Notes under the pieces: model-generated
Seen by the model: the letters and a program-made list of their open reading frames with translations, nothing else
Told to the model about the DNA's origin: nothing
Database searches by the model: none
DNA from: Methylophaga thalassica MP
GTDB lineage: Bacteria > Pseudomonadota > Gammaproteobacteria > Nitrosococcales > Methylophagaceae
NCBI RefSeq assembly: GCF_000214595.1
Contig: NZ_AFIG01000001.1
Coordinates: 682,001-746,000, forward strand
Length of the DNA stretch: 64,000 nucleotides
Direction: 5' to 3'
Program-made: the position numbers and the translations under genes
Shown: positions 50,041 through 59,225 of the stretch, piece after piece
How positions within the stretch are numbered: position 1 is the first letter of the stretch
How the letters are laid out: the number at the start of each line of letters is the position of its first letter

Positions 50041-51561
50041 ATGACTGACAAAACATCCATGTATCAAAAGTTATTCGTGCTGGAAATGGCCAACAATCAC
50101 CAAGGTGATATAGCCCATGGCAAACAAGTCATTCAGCAGATGAAACAGGTGTGTGATGATTTCCCTTTCCAGTTTGCCTTTAAACTGCAGTACCGTAACC
50201 TGAAAACCTTTATTCATCCCGATTATCGCGATAGACAAGACATTAAATATGTTAAACGGTTTCGTGATACGGAACTGGATGAAACCCAGTTACTAGAACT
50301 AAAACAAGCGATTGATGATGCGGGTTTTATTTCCATGTGTACGCCTTTTGATGAAGATTCTGTTGATTGGATTGAGCAACATGGTTTCGACATATTAAAA
50401 ATCGCGTCCTGCTCTCTGACAGACTGGCCGTTACTAGAACGCGTTGCCCAATCCTCTTTGCCATTGGTGATGTCTACAGCCGGTGCCACGATGGAAGAGG
50501 TTGAAAATGTCGTGCAGTTTTTCCTGCATCGCCATAAACAATTAGCGGTGATGCATTGTGTTGGTGAATATCCAACGCCACGACAAAATCTACAATTAGG
50601 TCAAATTGCCTTATTAAAACAACGTTTCCCTGAGGTGACTGTAGGTTACTCAACTCATGAAGATCCTAATGAAACCGAAGCGGTCAAAATGGCGGTGGCG
50701 ATGGGAGCACAATTGTTCGAAAAGCATGTTGGGGTAGGTGAACTCAATGCTTATTCAGCCAATCCTGAACAAGTCAGACAATGGTTACTCTCAGCGCAAG
50801 AAGCTTATGCCATGCTTGGTCTTGAGGGTGAACGTGTTGCCGTCACCGAGACAGAGTTAACCACGCTCAATTCACTACGACGTGCCGTATTTGCCAAACA
50901 TGATCTTGTCGCAGGTAAAGCATTACAAACAGAAGATTTTTATCTAGCGATTCCAAGTCAACCTGGTCAACTATTAGCCAATGATTTATCCAAGTACAAA
51001 CAGTTTGAGTTAAAAACAGCTGTTAAAGCTAATGAGCCGTTGTTATTGGAAAAGCTTGAAATCACCGATACACGTGACATGGTTTCCGCTTCATTATCTA
51101 AAGTATGTGCTTTATTACGTGGAGCCGGCATTGCCATTGCTGACGGTGTGAACTGTCAGCTATCACATCATTATGGCATTGAAAAATTTGAAGAAACGGG
51201 CGCGACTATTATTGATGTGGTCAATCGTGAGTATTGTAAAAAGATTCTGGTATTACTGCCTGGACAAAATCATCCGGTGCATGCCCATCACAAGAAAGAA
51301 GAAACCTTTAATGTGCTGGCGGGTGAAATTCAGCTGCAACTAGGTGATGAATTAAAAACGATTAAAGCGGGTGAGATGGTAACTGTTGAACGCGGAGTTA
51401 AACATGCTTTCAGTAGTGAAACCGGGGCGATATTTGAAGAATTGTCGACGACACACTTTACCGATGATTCTTATTACGATGATAAAACCATTAACCAAAA
51501 CAGTCGCCGCAAAACTAATCTGATCTTTCGTGCTGACTGGCTAACTACGGAGTGGGCATGA
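50041..51561 (+). CDS. NeuB-family synthase with SAF and cupin domains
   Basis: The 506-residue protein has a NeuB-type TIM barrel (about 10-265: FVLEMANNHQGD, then FKLQYR, ISMCTPFDEDSVDW, IASCSLTDWPLL and FEKHVGVG). A SAF antifreeze-like domain (about 275-340: LRRAVFAKHDLVAGKAL) and a C-terminal cupin (about 395-475: HPVHAHHKKEETF, then VKHAF) follow. NeuB enzymes condense phosphoenolpyruvate with an amino sugar to make nonulosonic acids; the substrate here is unknown. No CMP-nonulosonate synthetase is in view. It starts 3 bp after rfbH. Confidence 0.85.
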   Translation: MTDKTSMYQKLFVLEMANNHQGDIAHGKQVIQQMKQVCDDFPFQFAFKLQYRNLKTFIHPDYRDRQDIKYVKRFRDTELDETQLLELKQAIDDAGFISMCTPFDEDSVDWIEQHGFDILKIASCSLTDWPLLERVAQSSLPLVMSTAGATMEEVENVVQFFLHRHKQLAVMHCVGEYPTPRQNLQLGQIALLKQRFPEVTVGYSTHEDPNETEAVKMAVAMGAQLFEKHVGVGELNAYSANPEQVRQWLLSAQEAYAMLGLEGERVAVTETELTTLNSLRRAVFAKHDLVAGKALQTEDFYLAIPSQPGQLLANDLSKYKQFELKTAVKANEPLLLEKLEITDTRDMVSASLSKVCALLRGAGIAIADGVNCQLSHHYGIEKFEETGATIIDVVNREYCKKILVLLPGQNHPVHAHHKKEETFNVLAGEIQLQLGDELKTIKAGEMVTVERGVKHAFSSETGAIFEELSTTHFTDDSYYDDKTINQNSRRKTNLIFRADWLTTEWA

Positions 51562-53372
51562 GCAAACAACGCGTTGCTGATTATATCTTTGCCCGAGTTG
51601 CCGAATTAGGTGTTAAAGAGGTTTTTTTATTGCCAGGTGGTGGGGCCATGCATCTGGTGGACGCGCTCGGACAGAATCCTGATATTAACTTTATACCGAC
51701 TCATCACGAACAAGCGGCCGCGATTGCGGCTGAAGCCTACTCTCGTGTGAATGAAACACTTGGAGTGGCGTTAGTTACTACCGGGCCGGGTGCGACCAAT
51801 GCTTTGACTGCTGTAGCGGGTGCTTGGATTGAGTCTGTACCTTTGTTGATAATCTCAGGGCAGGTGAAACGGGCCGATATGAAAGCTGATAGCGGCGTGC
51901 GTCAAATGGGGCCTCAGGAAGTCGACATCGTATCGATGGTTAAACCCGTTACTAAATACGCAGTAACGGTTGATGAGCCTGAGAACATTGGCCTTTATCT
52001 TGATAAGGCTTTACATGAGGCGATGACAGGACGAAAAGGCCCTGTATGGCTGGATGTGCCTTTGGATGTGCAAGCCAGTTTAATTGAGCCAGAAAATCTA
52101 GCTCGGGATGAATCGAATACTGATTCCGAATCAGACTGTTCACTTGAGCTGGATGAAGTTATTCAACTCATTCAGCAGGCACAGCGTCCTATTATTCTAG
52201 CAGGACACGGTATCCGTCTGTCAGGTGCCGCCGACGTATTCAAACAGCTCTACGAAAAAACCGGTATTCCGGTATTAACCACCTGGAATTCACTGGATCT
52301 GATTCCTTATGAACACCCATTATGTGCCGGCCGTCCAGGTTCCGTGGCACTCAGACCGGCAAACTTTGCCGCCCAGAATTGTGATTTATTAATCAGTATT
52401 GGCGCGCGTTTGGATAATGTGGTCACGGCTCACAATCCGCAAAATTTTGCTCAATATGCCGACAAAGTGATTGTCGATATTGATGCGGCTGAATTAAAAA
52501 AACATCAGTTGCCAAAAGCAAGATTGATTCAGGGCAATGCCAAAACTTTTATCGAACAACTGAATACTGAACTACCAGAGCTTAAAACTGACTATTCGGA
52601 TTGGATTAATAAAATAGCCGATTGGAAACAACGCTATCCACGCTGCGATGGTGAAATGTTTCCAGAGCAAGGTGAAATTAGTCATTATCATTTTATCGAT
52701 CGTTTATCTGCTCTCACTAAAGCCAATGAGCTTATTATTACTGGCAGCTCAGGGCTGTCGGTGGAAGTCTTCTATTCTACCTTTGTGAATAAACCCGGCC
52801 AACGTATTTTTCTCACTTCCGGTTTAGGGTCAATGGGCTATGGTTTACCCGCGGCGATTGGTGGTTGTCTCGCGTCAGGCAGAAAGCCCGTTGTTTCGGT
52901 TGAAGGTGACGGGAGCTTGCAGCTCAATCTACAAGAACTAAGTACCTTGAAGTCACTCAACCTGCCTATTCGAATGTTTGTGATGAACAATAATGGCTAT
53001 GCCTCCATTCGAAATACTCAGCGCAATTATTTTGATGAACGCTATGTTGCGACAGGACAAGAAGCTGGTTTATTGATACCTGATTTGGTCAAACTCGCGG
53101 AAGCGATTGGCCTTGACGCTGTTCGTATTGATGATGCCAGCGAACTCGATGAAAAAATCCAATATGTATTGAATCATCCAGGCCCGATTCTTTGTGATGT
53201 CACGATTATCAAAGACGAAGCTTTATGGCCAAAAGTATCAGCTATTCCTCAGCCAAATGGCTCGATGATATCGATGCCATTGGAGGATATGTCGCCTTTA
53301 TTAGAATTGGAGATGTTAGAACGAGAAATGTTGGTTGGTGTTTCAGAGGCGTCCAAACAATCTCGTAAGTAG
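51558..53372 (+). CDS. Thiamine-diphosphate flavoenzyme, acetolactate synthase-like (YerE-like?)
   Basis: The ATG at 51558 overlaps the previous stop (ATGA) and gives 604 residues. The Pyr domain has the catalytic Glu in HHEQAAAIAAEAY, the central domain is of the FAD/DHS type, and the PP domain has GDGSLQLN...NNNGY for ThDP/Mg. It resembles acetolactate synthase, but no regulatory subunit follows. Next to rfbFGH it matches the position of YerE, which adds a two-carbon unit from pyruvate to CDP-3,6-dideoxy-4-ketoglucose. That role is inference. Its 3' end overlaps the convergent Nudix gene by 30 bp. Confidence 0.8.
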   Translation: MSKQRVADYIFARVAELGVKEVFLLPGGGAMHLVDALGQNPDINFIPTHHEQAAAIAAEAYSRVNETLGVALVTTGPGATNALTAVAGAWIESVPLLIISGQVKRADMKADSGVRQMGPQEVDIVSMVKPVTKYAVTVDEPENIGLYLDKALHEAMTGRKGPVWLDVPLDVQASLIEPENLARDESNTDSESDCSLELDEVIQLIQQAQRPIILAGHGIRLSGAADVFKQLYEKTGIPVLTTWNSLDLIPYEHPLCAGRPGSVALRPANFAAQNCDLLISIGARLDNVVTAHNPQNFAQYADKVIVDIDAAELKKHQLPKARLIQGNAKTFIEQLNTELPELKTDYSDWINKIADWKQRYPRCDGEMFPEQGEISHYHFIDRLSALTKANELIITGSSGLSVEVFYSTFVNKPGQRIFLTSGLGSMGYGLPAAIGGCLASGRKPVVSVEGDGSLQLNLQELSTLKSLNLPIRMFVMNNNGYASIRNTQRNYFDERYVATGQEAGLLIPDLVKLAEAIGLDAVRIDDASELDEKIQYVLNHPGPILCDVTIIKDEALWPKVSAIPQPNGSMISMPLEDMSPLLELEMLEREMLVGVSEASKQSRK

Positions 53373-53873
53373 TTTATGTTCTTCAATAAACGGACGATAC
53401 ATTTCATGGACAGGAATAAGATTGTCTGGGCAGGTGGAATACCATGCCAGATAACCAGCATCATTGGGCAATAATTGCTTGTTGTCAGGTTCAAAGTCAC
53501 TTTTAGCTGAGCAGGCATAAAGAAAAGAAATAAAATGACCGCGTGTTGCGTGTGGTCGAATGATTTCATTCATCGTGACTGGGGTGGGATCGAAGTCAAC
53601 TTTTTGACCAATTTCTGTGAGTGCAACTTGTTCGATACGCTGCTCCAGCGTTTCTTTATAACGAACAATTCCTCCAGGAATATGCCAGCCTGCACCTGCG
53701 AACTGATCATCTCGCCATGCAAGAAGGGTACGATTGTTGTTATCTTTAATCAATAAATCCACATTGACGAGAGGCGTGAGGCGACTGATGAGATGAAATA
53801 CTTCTAATGGAAGTCCCGTTTCAGGGTTTTCGACGGATTGATCGAGAAAAGAAATAGCCTCAAATAAGTTCAT
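53343..53873 (-). CDS. Nudix hydrolase, GDP-mannose mannosyl hydrolase-like
   Basis: The 176-residue protein has a Nudix fold: AGAGWHIPGGIVRYKETLEQ, then ALTEIG. The usual REUxEExGU box is degenerate, as in GDP-mannose mannosyl hydrolase (Gmm), where the local pattern PGGRVQKDETLE is very similar. It probably hydrolyses an NDP-sugar rather than a nucleotide diphosphate-X by phosphoryl attack. It is the only minus-strand gene in the island, diverging from the next methyltransferase by 31 bp. Confidence 0.78.
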   Translation of the reverse strand: MNLFEAISFLDQSVENPETGLPLEVFHLISRLTPLVNVDLLIKDNNNRTLLAWRDDQFAGAGWHIPGGIVRYKETLEQRIEQVALTEIGQKVDFDPTPVTMNEIIRPHATRGHFISFLYACSAKSDFEPDNKQLLPNDAGYLAWYSTCPDNLIPVHEMYRPFIEEHKLLTRLFGRL

Positions 53874-53904
53874 CTGCTACCACAATGAAAGAGTTCGAAT
53901 AATT

Positions 53905-55047
53905 ATGTTAAGAGAAACTTGTCGCGTTTGTCATCAAGACTTTTATCCGACACCATTGTTGGTGTATGAAAATATGCCTAAGTCGGCGCAGTTTTTTCCA
54001 GTCAAAGATGAGCTTTCTCAAGAATATGGCAGCAACCTCAGCGTCAATCAGTGTCGAGGTTGTGGTTTGGTTCAACTCAGTAACCCTCCTGTTGATTATT
54101 ACCGTGAAGTGATTCGTGCGGTTGGCATTTCAAATGAAATGAGGGCGTTTCGACAGGAACAATTCTCAGACTGGGTAAATCGATATAACTTGAATCATAA
54201 ACGCGTTTTAGAAATCGGCTGTGGACAAGGAGAATATCTAGCACTATTAAACGAGCTGGATATTGATGCGTATGGTATTGAGTTCGGCGAAAAGTCGGTT
54301 TCTGTATGCCGGCAAATGCAACTTAATGTAGAAAAAGCTTATATAGATAGCGTTGACTCTAAGCTGAGTGATGGTCCATTTGATGCTTTTGTTATGTTGA
54401 ACTTCCTTGAGCATTTGCCAGATCCTGTCAGTACACTTCTTGGTATTGCTGAGAACCTTAAGAAAGATGGGATCGGGTTAATTGAAGTACCTAACTTCGA
54501 TATGATTCTTCGTGAAAGTCTATTTACAGAGTTTATTAGTGATCATTTGTTTTATTTCACATCTGACACCTTTGTTTCTACTCTAAACTTGAGCGGCTTT
54601 GATGTTTTAAAGTGCGAAGAAACATGGCATGACTATAGCCTATCGGCTGTAGTGCGTAAGCGTAACACATTTGATCTTAGTGTCTTTGATTCGCACAGAA
54701 CTGAATTGAAAAAATCTTTGTACTCTTATATCGAAAAGTTTCCAATGAAAAGTGTAGTTGTCTGGGGAGCTGGGCATCAATCTTTAGCGGTTCTTTCATT
54801 GACAGAATTAGCAGATAAAATTAAATATGTAGTCGATAGTGCGCCCTTTAAACAAAATAAATTTACTCCAGCGACTCATATTCCCGTTGTTTCACCCGAT
54901 AACCTTACTAAAGAACCCATTGAAGCAGTGATTGTGATGGCTGCAAGTTATACTGGTGAAGTTGTGAATATCATCAAGGAACGTTACCCCAATGTCAAAG
55001 AAATCGCCATACTCAAGGGTAGTGGCCTGGAATTTGCTGGTATTTAG
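53905..55047 (+). CDS. Zinc-ribbon SAM methyltransferase, NDP-hexose C-methyltransferase type
   Basis: The 380-residue protein has an N-terminal zinc ribbon (C6-x2-C9 and CRGCG near 50). The SAM domain (about 90-210) contains VLEIGCGQGEYLALL, YGIEFG and MLNFLEHLPDP. The C-terminal domain (about 255-375) starts VVVWGAGHQSLAVLSL. This is the architecture of sugar 3-C-methyltransferases (TylC3 type). A C-methylated NDP-sugar product is inferred. Confidence 0.82.
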   Translation: MLRETCRVCHQDFYPTPLLVYENMPKSAQFFPVKDELSQEYGSNLSVNQCRGCGLVQLSNPPVDYYREVIRAVGISNEMRAFRQEQFSDWVNRYNLNHKRVLEIGCGQGEYLALLNELDIDAYGIEFGEKSVSVCRQMQLNVEKAYIDSVDSKLSDGPFDAFVMLNFLEHLPDPVSTLLGIAENLKKDGIGLIEVPNFDMILRESLFTEFISDHLFYFTSDTFVSTLNLSGFDVLKCEETWHDYSLSAVVRKRNTFDLSVFDSHRTELKKSLYSYIEKFPMKSVVVWGAGHQSLAVLSLTELADKIKYVVDSAPFKQNKFTPATHIPVVSPDNLTKEPIEAVIVMAASYTGEVVNIIKERYPNVKEIAILKGSGLEFAGI

Positions 55048-55075
55048 GGATTAGTTCAAATATTTGGAGTTATAG

Positions 55076-56656
55076 TTGGATATCCAAGATAATGTTGTAA
55101 GCATAAATCATACTGGTGGAAATAGTGTTACCCCATCGGAAATGCAGGTCAAAGGAGTTATCAGCATAGTTATATATAACTATCGGACTACTAGCCTTGC
55201 TAGATGCTTAGATAGTATTTTTGAACAAGCAAGCTTCCCTAAGTTTGAAGTGCTTATCATGGATGATGCCTCGCAAGATGGTGCCTGGGATATAGCTGTT
55301 AAATATGCGAGAGAGTATAAAGGACTTATTAGCTTAAATAGAAATAAAAGAAGCATCGGTGAGAAAAAAAACAGGCGAAGAGGCTTGCTCATGTGTAAAG
55401 GTGAGTACTGTGTCAGTCTCACTGATGGTATGCAATTTGAACCTGAATATATTATCGAAGTAATAAACAGGCTTAATCAAGACGCATTTTTCAAACACAG
55501 ATATATCTGCAGGCTCAAAACGCATAGTATTTTCCAGCCACTCTATAACCCAATATTAGAAGCTTCAAATGAGGATAGATCAGACACCCCTTTAGTCACA
55601 GTATGTATCTACAATTTCAACTATGGTAGGTATCTCAGGCAATGTATAGAAAGTGTTTTAGAACAAACATATCAAAATATAGAGATTTGTTTTTCTGATA
55701 ACGCCTCGCAAGATGACTCATGGAATATTGCTTTAGAGTATGCAGAAAAAAATCCAGGGTTGTTTAGCTTAAGCCTTAATCGTATTAATTTGGGTCCTGT
55801 AGCGAATATGTGGAACTGCGTCGTCAACATGAGAGGCAAATATTTATTGAAACTATGTTCTGATGATGCGATTAAACCTGATTTTATTGAGAAATGTTTA
55901 AAAGCGTTTCGTCAGTTTCCCGACATTGCCTATACGATGGTTCATCGAGATATCATGGACGAAGCTGGCAACATTACACCAGAAGCACCTTTTTATAATA
56001 ATTCATGCTACATACCTGGGCATGAGCAAGCCGCTGTTTATATGATGTCATCAGTAAATCCAAGTATTTCACAAATCATGTACGATGTGAGACGTATGCA
56101 GGATAAGCGAATGTCTGGCAATCTGAATGACAGGTGGTTTGGTGACCGTTTGATGGATTTCCATATTTGCTGTGAATATCCGATTGTCTATCTTAAAGAA
56201 CCATTGCTCCTTAATCGTATTCATCAAGAAAATGATAGTGCTAAGATGGACTCAAACTTACTACAATGCATCGGGGAGTATGTTCTAGTGCATCAATTGG
56301 CTGATATTGCAGCTAACTATGAAGGCGTGAAAAAAGCAGAGAAAAGGTTGCCTGAAGCTCTAGAGAAGCTATCTAATTTGTCTATCAGATATTGTTTGAG
56401 ACGATTATTTTATGGTGATGAGAGTGGTGCTAAAAGGTATTTCTACTTTGCATTGACTGCGGATTTAAATATAGAACAACATCCATTTTTTTCTCTATTG
56501 ACTGAGTACTGGGCTGCAGATAATACGCGTAAAGAGCAGATATTGTCCTGCATAAAAGGTGAGTCATCTGACGTATTGAGCAGAAAAGTATCTTATTCTC
56601 CTCCTGAAGATAGTATCCAGTATTTTGATGACGGTGATTATTATGCATCAAATTAG
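55076..56656 (+). CDS. Tandem GT2 glycosyltransferase
   Basis: The 526-residue protein starts at a TTG with GGAG six bases upstream; the next ATG is 22 codons in. Two GT2 modules are read. The first (about 26-150) has SIVIYNYRTTSLARCLDSIF and MDDASQDGAWDIA but ends early. The second (about 172-330) has VTVCIYNFNYGRYLRQCIES, SDNASQDDSWNIA and CSDDAIKPDFI. The remaining 190 residues are helical with no recognised domain. The region is AT-rich. Expected to transfer a sugar from an NDP donor in the cytosol; acceptor unknown. Confidence 0.8.
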   Translation: MDIQDNVVSINHTGGNSVTPSEMQVKGVISIVIYNYRTTSLARCLDSIFEQASFPKFEVLIMDDASQDGAWDIAVKYAREYKGLISLNRNKRSIGEKKNRRRGLLMCKGEYCVSLTDGMQFEPEYIIEVINRLNQDAFFKHRYICRLKTHSIFQPLYNPILEASNEDRSDTPLVTVCIYNFNYGRYLRQCIESVLEQTYQNIEICFSDNASQDDSWNIALEYAEKNPGLFSLSLNRINLGPVANMWNCVVNMRGKYLLKLCSDDAIKPDFIEKCLKAFRQFPDIAYTMVHRDIMDEAGNITPEAPFYNNSCYIPGHEQAAVYMMSSVNPSISQIMYDVRRMQDKRMSGNLNDRWFGDRLMDFHICCEYPIVYLKEPLLLNRIHQENDSAKMDSNLLQCIGEYVLVHQLADIAANYEGVKKAEKRLPEALEKLSNLSIRYCLRRLFYGDESGAKRYFYFALTADLNIEQHPFFSLLTEYWAADNTRKEQILSCIKGESSDVLSRKVSYSPPEDSIQYFDDGDYYASN

Positions 56657-58022
56657 CCCAACAGAAATCCAGGAATTCTTAGTAGGTGCTCGTGAAGGTG
56701 ATAAACAAGACCCGAGCGTATTTGTTCGGTATTGTCGACGATTTAATAGTGTCATATTGTGGGGCGCGGGGAATCTGGGTAACGCATTAGGCCTTAAATT
56801 TAAAGAGCTTGATATCCCTATATCAAATTATTGGGATACAAATCATGATTCAATAAAAGAGTGTCATGATGTGGAGGTTGTAGCTCCTTTTTCTTCAGGT
56901 AAAAGTTCGGACTCGTTAGTTATTTTCTGTATTGGAAATGTGGCAGTTGGTCCAAATGTTTTTCGACAGTTAGAAAAGAATGGATGGCAGAATGTTATTC
57001 ATGGGAATGATTTGTTACAAGGCTTACTATGTCCATTAGACAATAAGCAACCACCAAAGGCTGAGGTATGTAACAGCTTTGACATCTGTAGTGTCTGCTC
57101 TTGTCAACGGTTGCATAATATTGTTAATGCTGATGTAGCAAGGAAACAGGGGATCAAAAAAAACGAGACTTTATCTTTTGACCGTATTCATTTCATCACA
57201 AATAACATTTGTAATCTGAAGTGTACGCATTGCTTTATGTATATCAATAGTTATCCCAAAGCATTAAAGAAAAATGTCAGTACAAAGCAAGTATTACAAG
57301 ATATTCAATTATCAATGACAGCTATTCACTCACTGGGCGTTGTGAATATTTTTGGTGGTGAACCTTTTTTACATAAAGATTTACATCAGATTGTTTCCGG
57401 TGTCTTGGGCTACCAGAATTTTGGTTCTGTGATCGTCAATACAAACGGCTTAATCAAGATGAAACCTCATCAACTAGAGCCTCTGAAAGATAAGCGTGTC
57501 AGGTTAGCCTTTTCAAATTATCTGGAAGTGACAGATGAAAAGGCGCAAAAGTTGTTTTTCGATAATATTGAAAAAGCAAGGGCTTCTGGGGTAAACACCA
57601 AGTATCAAAACTCTTTGCCAACATGGAATATCTCATCAACTCTCGAAGATAAAAACGATGATGAGCAAGTTATGATAAATAAAAAGGAAGCATGTGGTGT
57701 AAAGTTTTTATATGTGTTTGATGGGAAGATATTTCCTTGTGCGTTTAGTCTGTCACTCTATGATCTTGAAGTTGCTGATTACAACACGGATTATGTTGAA
57801 CTAGACCCTGATAAAACTCCCGAACAGTTGAGAAAAGAAATTATCGAAATGGTGTCGAGACCTTTCTACCATTCTTGCAGTCACTGTGAGACGTTTGGTT
57901 CACCAGCTCTAACCAATGTCGCAGCTGAACAAGGATATGATGAACGTTATGCGCTGCCTAAAAAAACAAGAAAGTTAATTGATATCCCTATTGTTTCAGA
58001 GTTATCTGTCTCAGAAGGATAA
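56643..58022 (+). CDS. Radical SAM protein with N-terminal WGAG domain (paralogue 1)
   Basis: The start is uncertain: ATG 56643 (459 residues) or TTG/ATG at 56625/56628, all overlapping the previous gene. An N-terminal Rossmann-like module carries VILWGAGNLGNALGLKFKEL. A cysteine cluster C143-x5-C149-x2-C152-x-C154 follows, then the radical SAM motif C190-x3-C194-x2-C197 (CNLKCTHC) and GGEPFLH. The twitch/SPASM-like C-x9-G-x4-C (CGVKFLYVFDGKIFPC) and a late CSHC follow. Reaction unknown. A paralogue lies two genes downstream with the same spacing of all clusters. Confidence 0.8.
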   Translation: MHQISPTEIQEFLVGAREGDKQDPSVFVRYCRRFNSVILWGAGNLGNALGLKFKELDIPISNYWDTNHDSIKECHDVEVVAPFSSGKSSDSLVIFCIGNVAVGPNVFRQLEKNGWQNVIHGNDLLQGLLCPLDNKQPPKAEVCNSFDICSVCSCQRLHNIVNADVARKQGIKKNETLSFDRIHFITNNICNLKCTHCFMYINSYPKALKKNVSTKQVLQDIQLSMTAIHSLGVVNIFGGEPFLHKDLHQIVSGVLGYQNFGSVIVNTNGLIKMKPHQLEPLKDKRVRLAFSNYLEVTDEKAQKLFFDNIEKARASGVNTKYQNSLPTWNISSTLEDKNDDEQVMINKKEACGVKFLYVFDGKIFPCAFSLSLYDLEVADYNTDYVELDPDKTPEQLRKEIIEMVSRPFYHSCSHCETFGSPALTNVAAEQGYDERYALPKKTRKLIDIPIVSELSVSEG

Positions 58023-58026
58023 GGCT

Positions 58027-59220
58027 ATGACTAGCAAAACAGAAGTAAACAGTGTGCTAACAAACATTGATATATCACCATATGTCAGACAATGTCCGGT
58101 ATGCGAATGTAAGGAATCCAAGCCTTTTAGGTTTGTAGATATGGTCGTGCCAACGACATTGTCTCTTCAGTGTCAATACATGATAAACCAGTGCGACAAT
58201 TGTGGGGCTGTTTTTCATAATGTAGATCCTGGTCTTGATAGAAGCAATTATTATGGTGCGTACACTGGTTCAGACACTAATAGCTATGTCGTAACTTCTG
58301 AACAGCTGTATCTTAATGATTTGACCATTAACTTCTTAGAGCATGCATATTTATCATCAAAAGATTTAGTCATTGCTGACATCGGTTGCTCATTTGGACT
58401 AACTCTTACTGAATTAAAGCGTAGGGGATATCGTAATCTCTATGCTATTGACCCTGACAAATCCGCCGTAAAATATTTATCAGAATCAGGTATAGAGGGT
58501 GTAGTCGGTGACGCGGAAACAGAGCGAAGAGAGCTTGAAAGTAAGTTTGACCTTATAATCCTACGGCACGTGCTCGAGCATCTTTATGAGCCTCGTAAAG
58601 CATTAAACAATGTTAAAAAGTGGTTAAAGCCCGGCGGTAAAATCTACATAGAGCTCCCAGCTCTCTCCCTATATCAGGAAACAGGCCCATTCCCTGGATA
58701 TTTTTTTGAATTCGAGCACATTAACCACTTTAGTCTGAATGCCTTACTTAACATGATGGACTCTTATTCATTGACTAATTATGAGGCAACGAAAGATATT
58801 TATCCTTGTATGAGGGCACTGTTCGATGTATCGGAAAAGAAAAAGGAAGTCTCATTCTCGGCTGATTCTATTTTTGTTGAATCAAGTTTTTCTGAACTCA
58901 ATCCTCAATCAAAAAAAGTGATAGAAAAAATAGAAGAGCTTAATGATGGAAGAAAGATTGCTCTGTGGGGAGTGTCAATATTTGTATATAGACTGTTAAC
59001 TCATACGGCTCTTAGAGATATTAATATTCAGCGTTTAGTTGATGGGAATTCATCGTTGCAGGGAGCAAAAATCCTTGGCCTTGAAATACAAAAGCCAGAT
59101 GTGCTCAGAGATTTTGATGGTGATATATTAATTTGTGGAGAGAATTCGGCAGAGAGCATCAAGCGTTCAGTAAGCTCTATGAATATAAAAAATAATGTTA
59201 TCTGTCTAATGGGTGATTAG
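58027..59220 (+). CDS. Zinc-ribbon SAM methyltransferase with C-terminal WG-type domain
   Basis: The ATG at 58027, with GAAGGA upstream, is chosen; the frame runs on upstream inside the previous gene. The 397-residue protein has a zinc ribbon (CPVCEC and CDNCG), a SAM domain with VIADIGCSFGLTLTELKRRGY and ILRHVLEHLYEPR. The C-terminal module contains KIALWGVSIFVYRLL, like the first methyltransferase. It lies between the two paralogous radical SAM genes. Sugar methylation is the likeliest role; not proven. Confidence 0.8.
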   Translation: MTSKTEVNSVLTNIDISPYVRQCPVCECKESKPFRFVDMVVPTTLSLQCQYMINQCDNCGAVFHNVDPGLDRSNYYGAYTGSDTNSYVVTSEQLYLNDLTINFLEHAYLSSKDLVIADIGCSFGLTLTELKRRGYRNLYAIDPDKSAVKYLSESGIEGVVGDAETERRELESKFDLIILRHVLEHLYEPRKALNNVKKWLKPGGKIYIELPALSLYQETGPFPGYFFEFEHINHFSLNALLNMMDSYSLTNYEATKDIYPCMRALFDVSEKKKEVSFSADSIFVESSFSELNPQSKKVIEKIEELNDGRKIALWGVSIFVYRLLTHTALRDINIQRLVDGNSSLQGAKILGLEIQKPDVLRDFDGDILICGENSAESIKRSVSSMNIKNNVICLMGD

Positions 59221-59225
59221 TTCTA

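Noticed and set aside
50041-51561. Annotation as sialic acid synthase NeuB
   Set aside because: No neuA, neuC or other nonulosonate genes are in view, and a cupin is fused; substrate cannot be stated.
51558-53372. Annotation as biosynthetic acetolactate synthase IlvB
   Set aside because: No small subunit follows and the neighbours are sugar genes; only the general ThDP/FAD family is supported.
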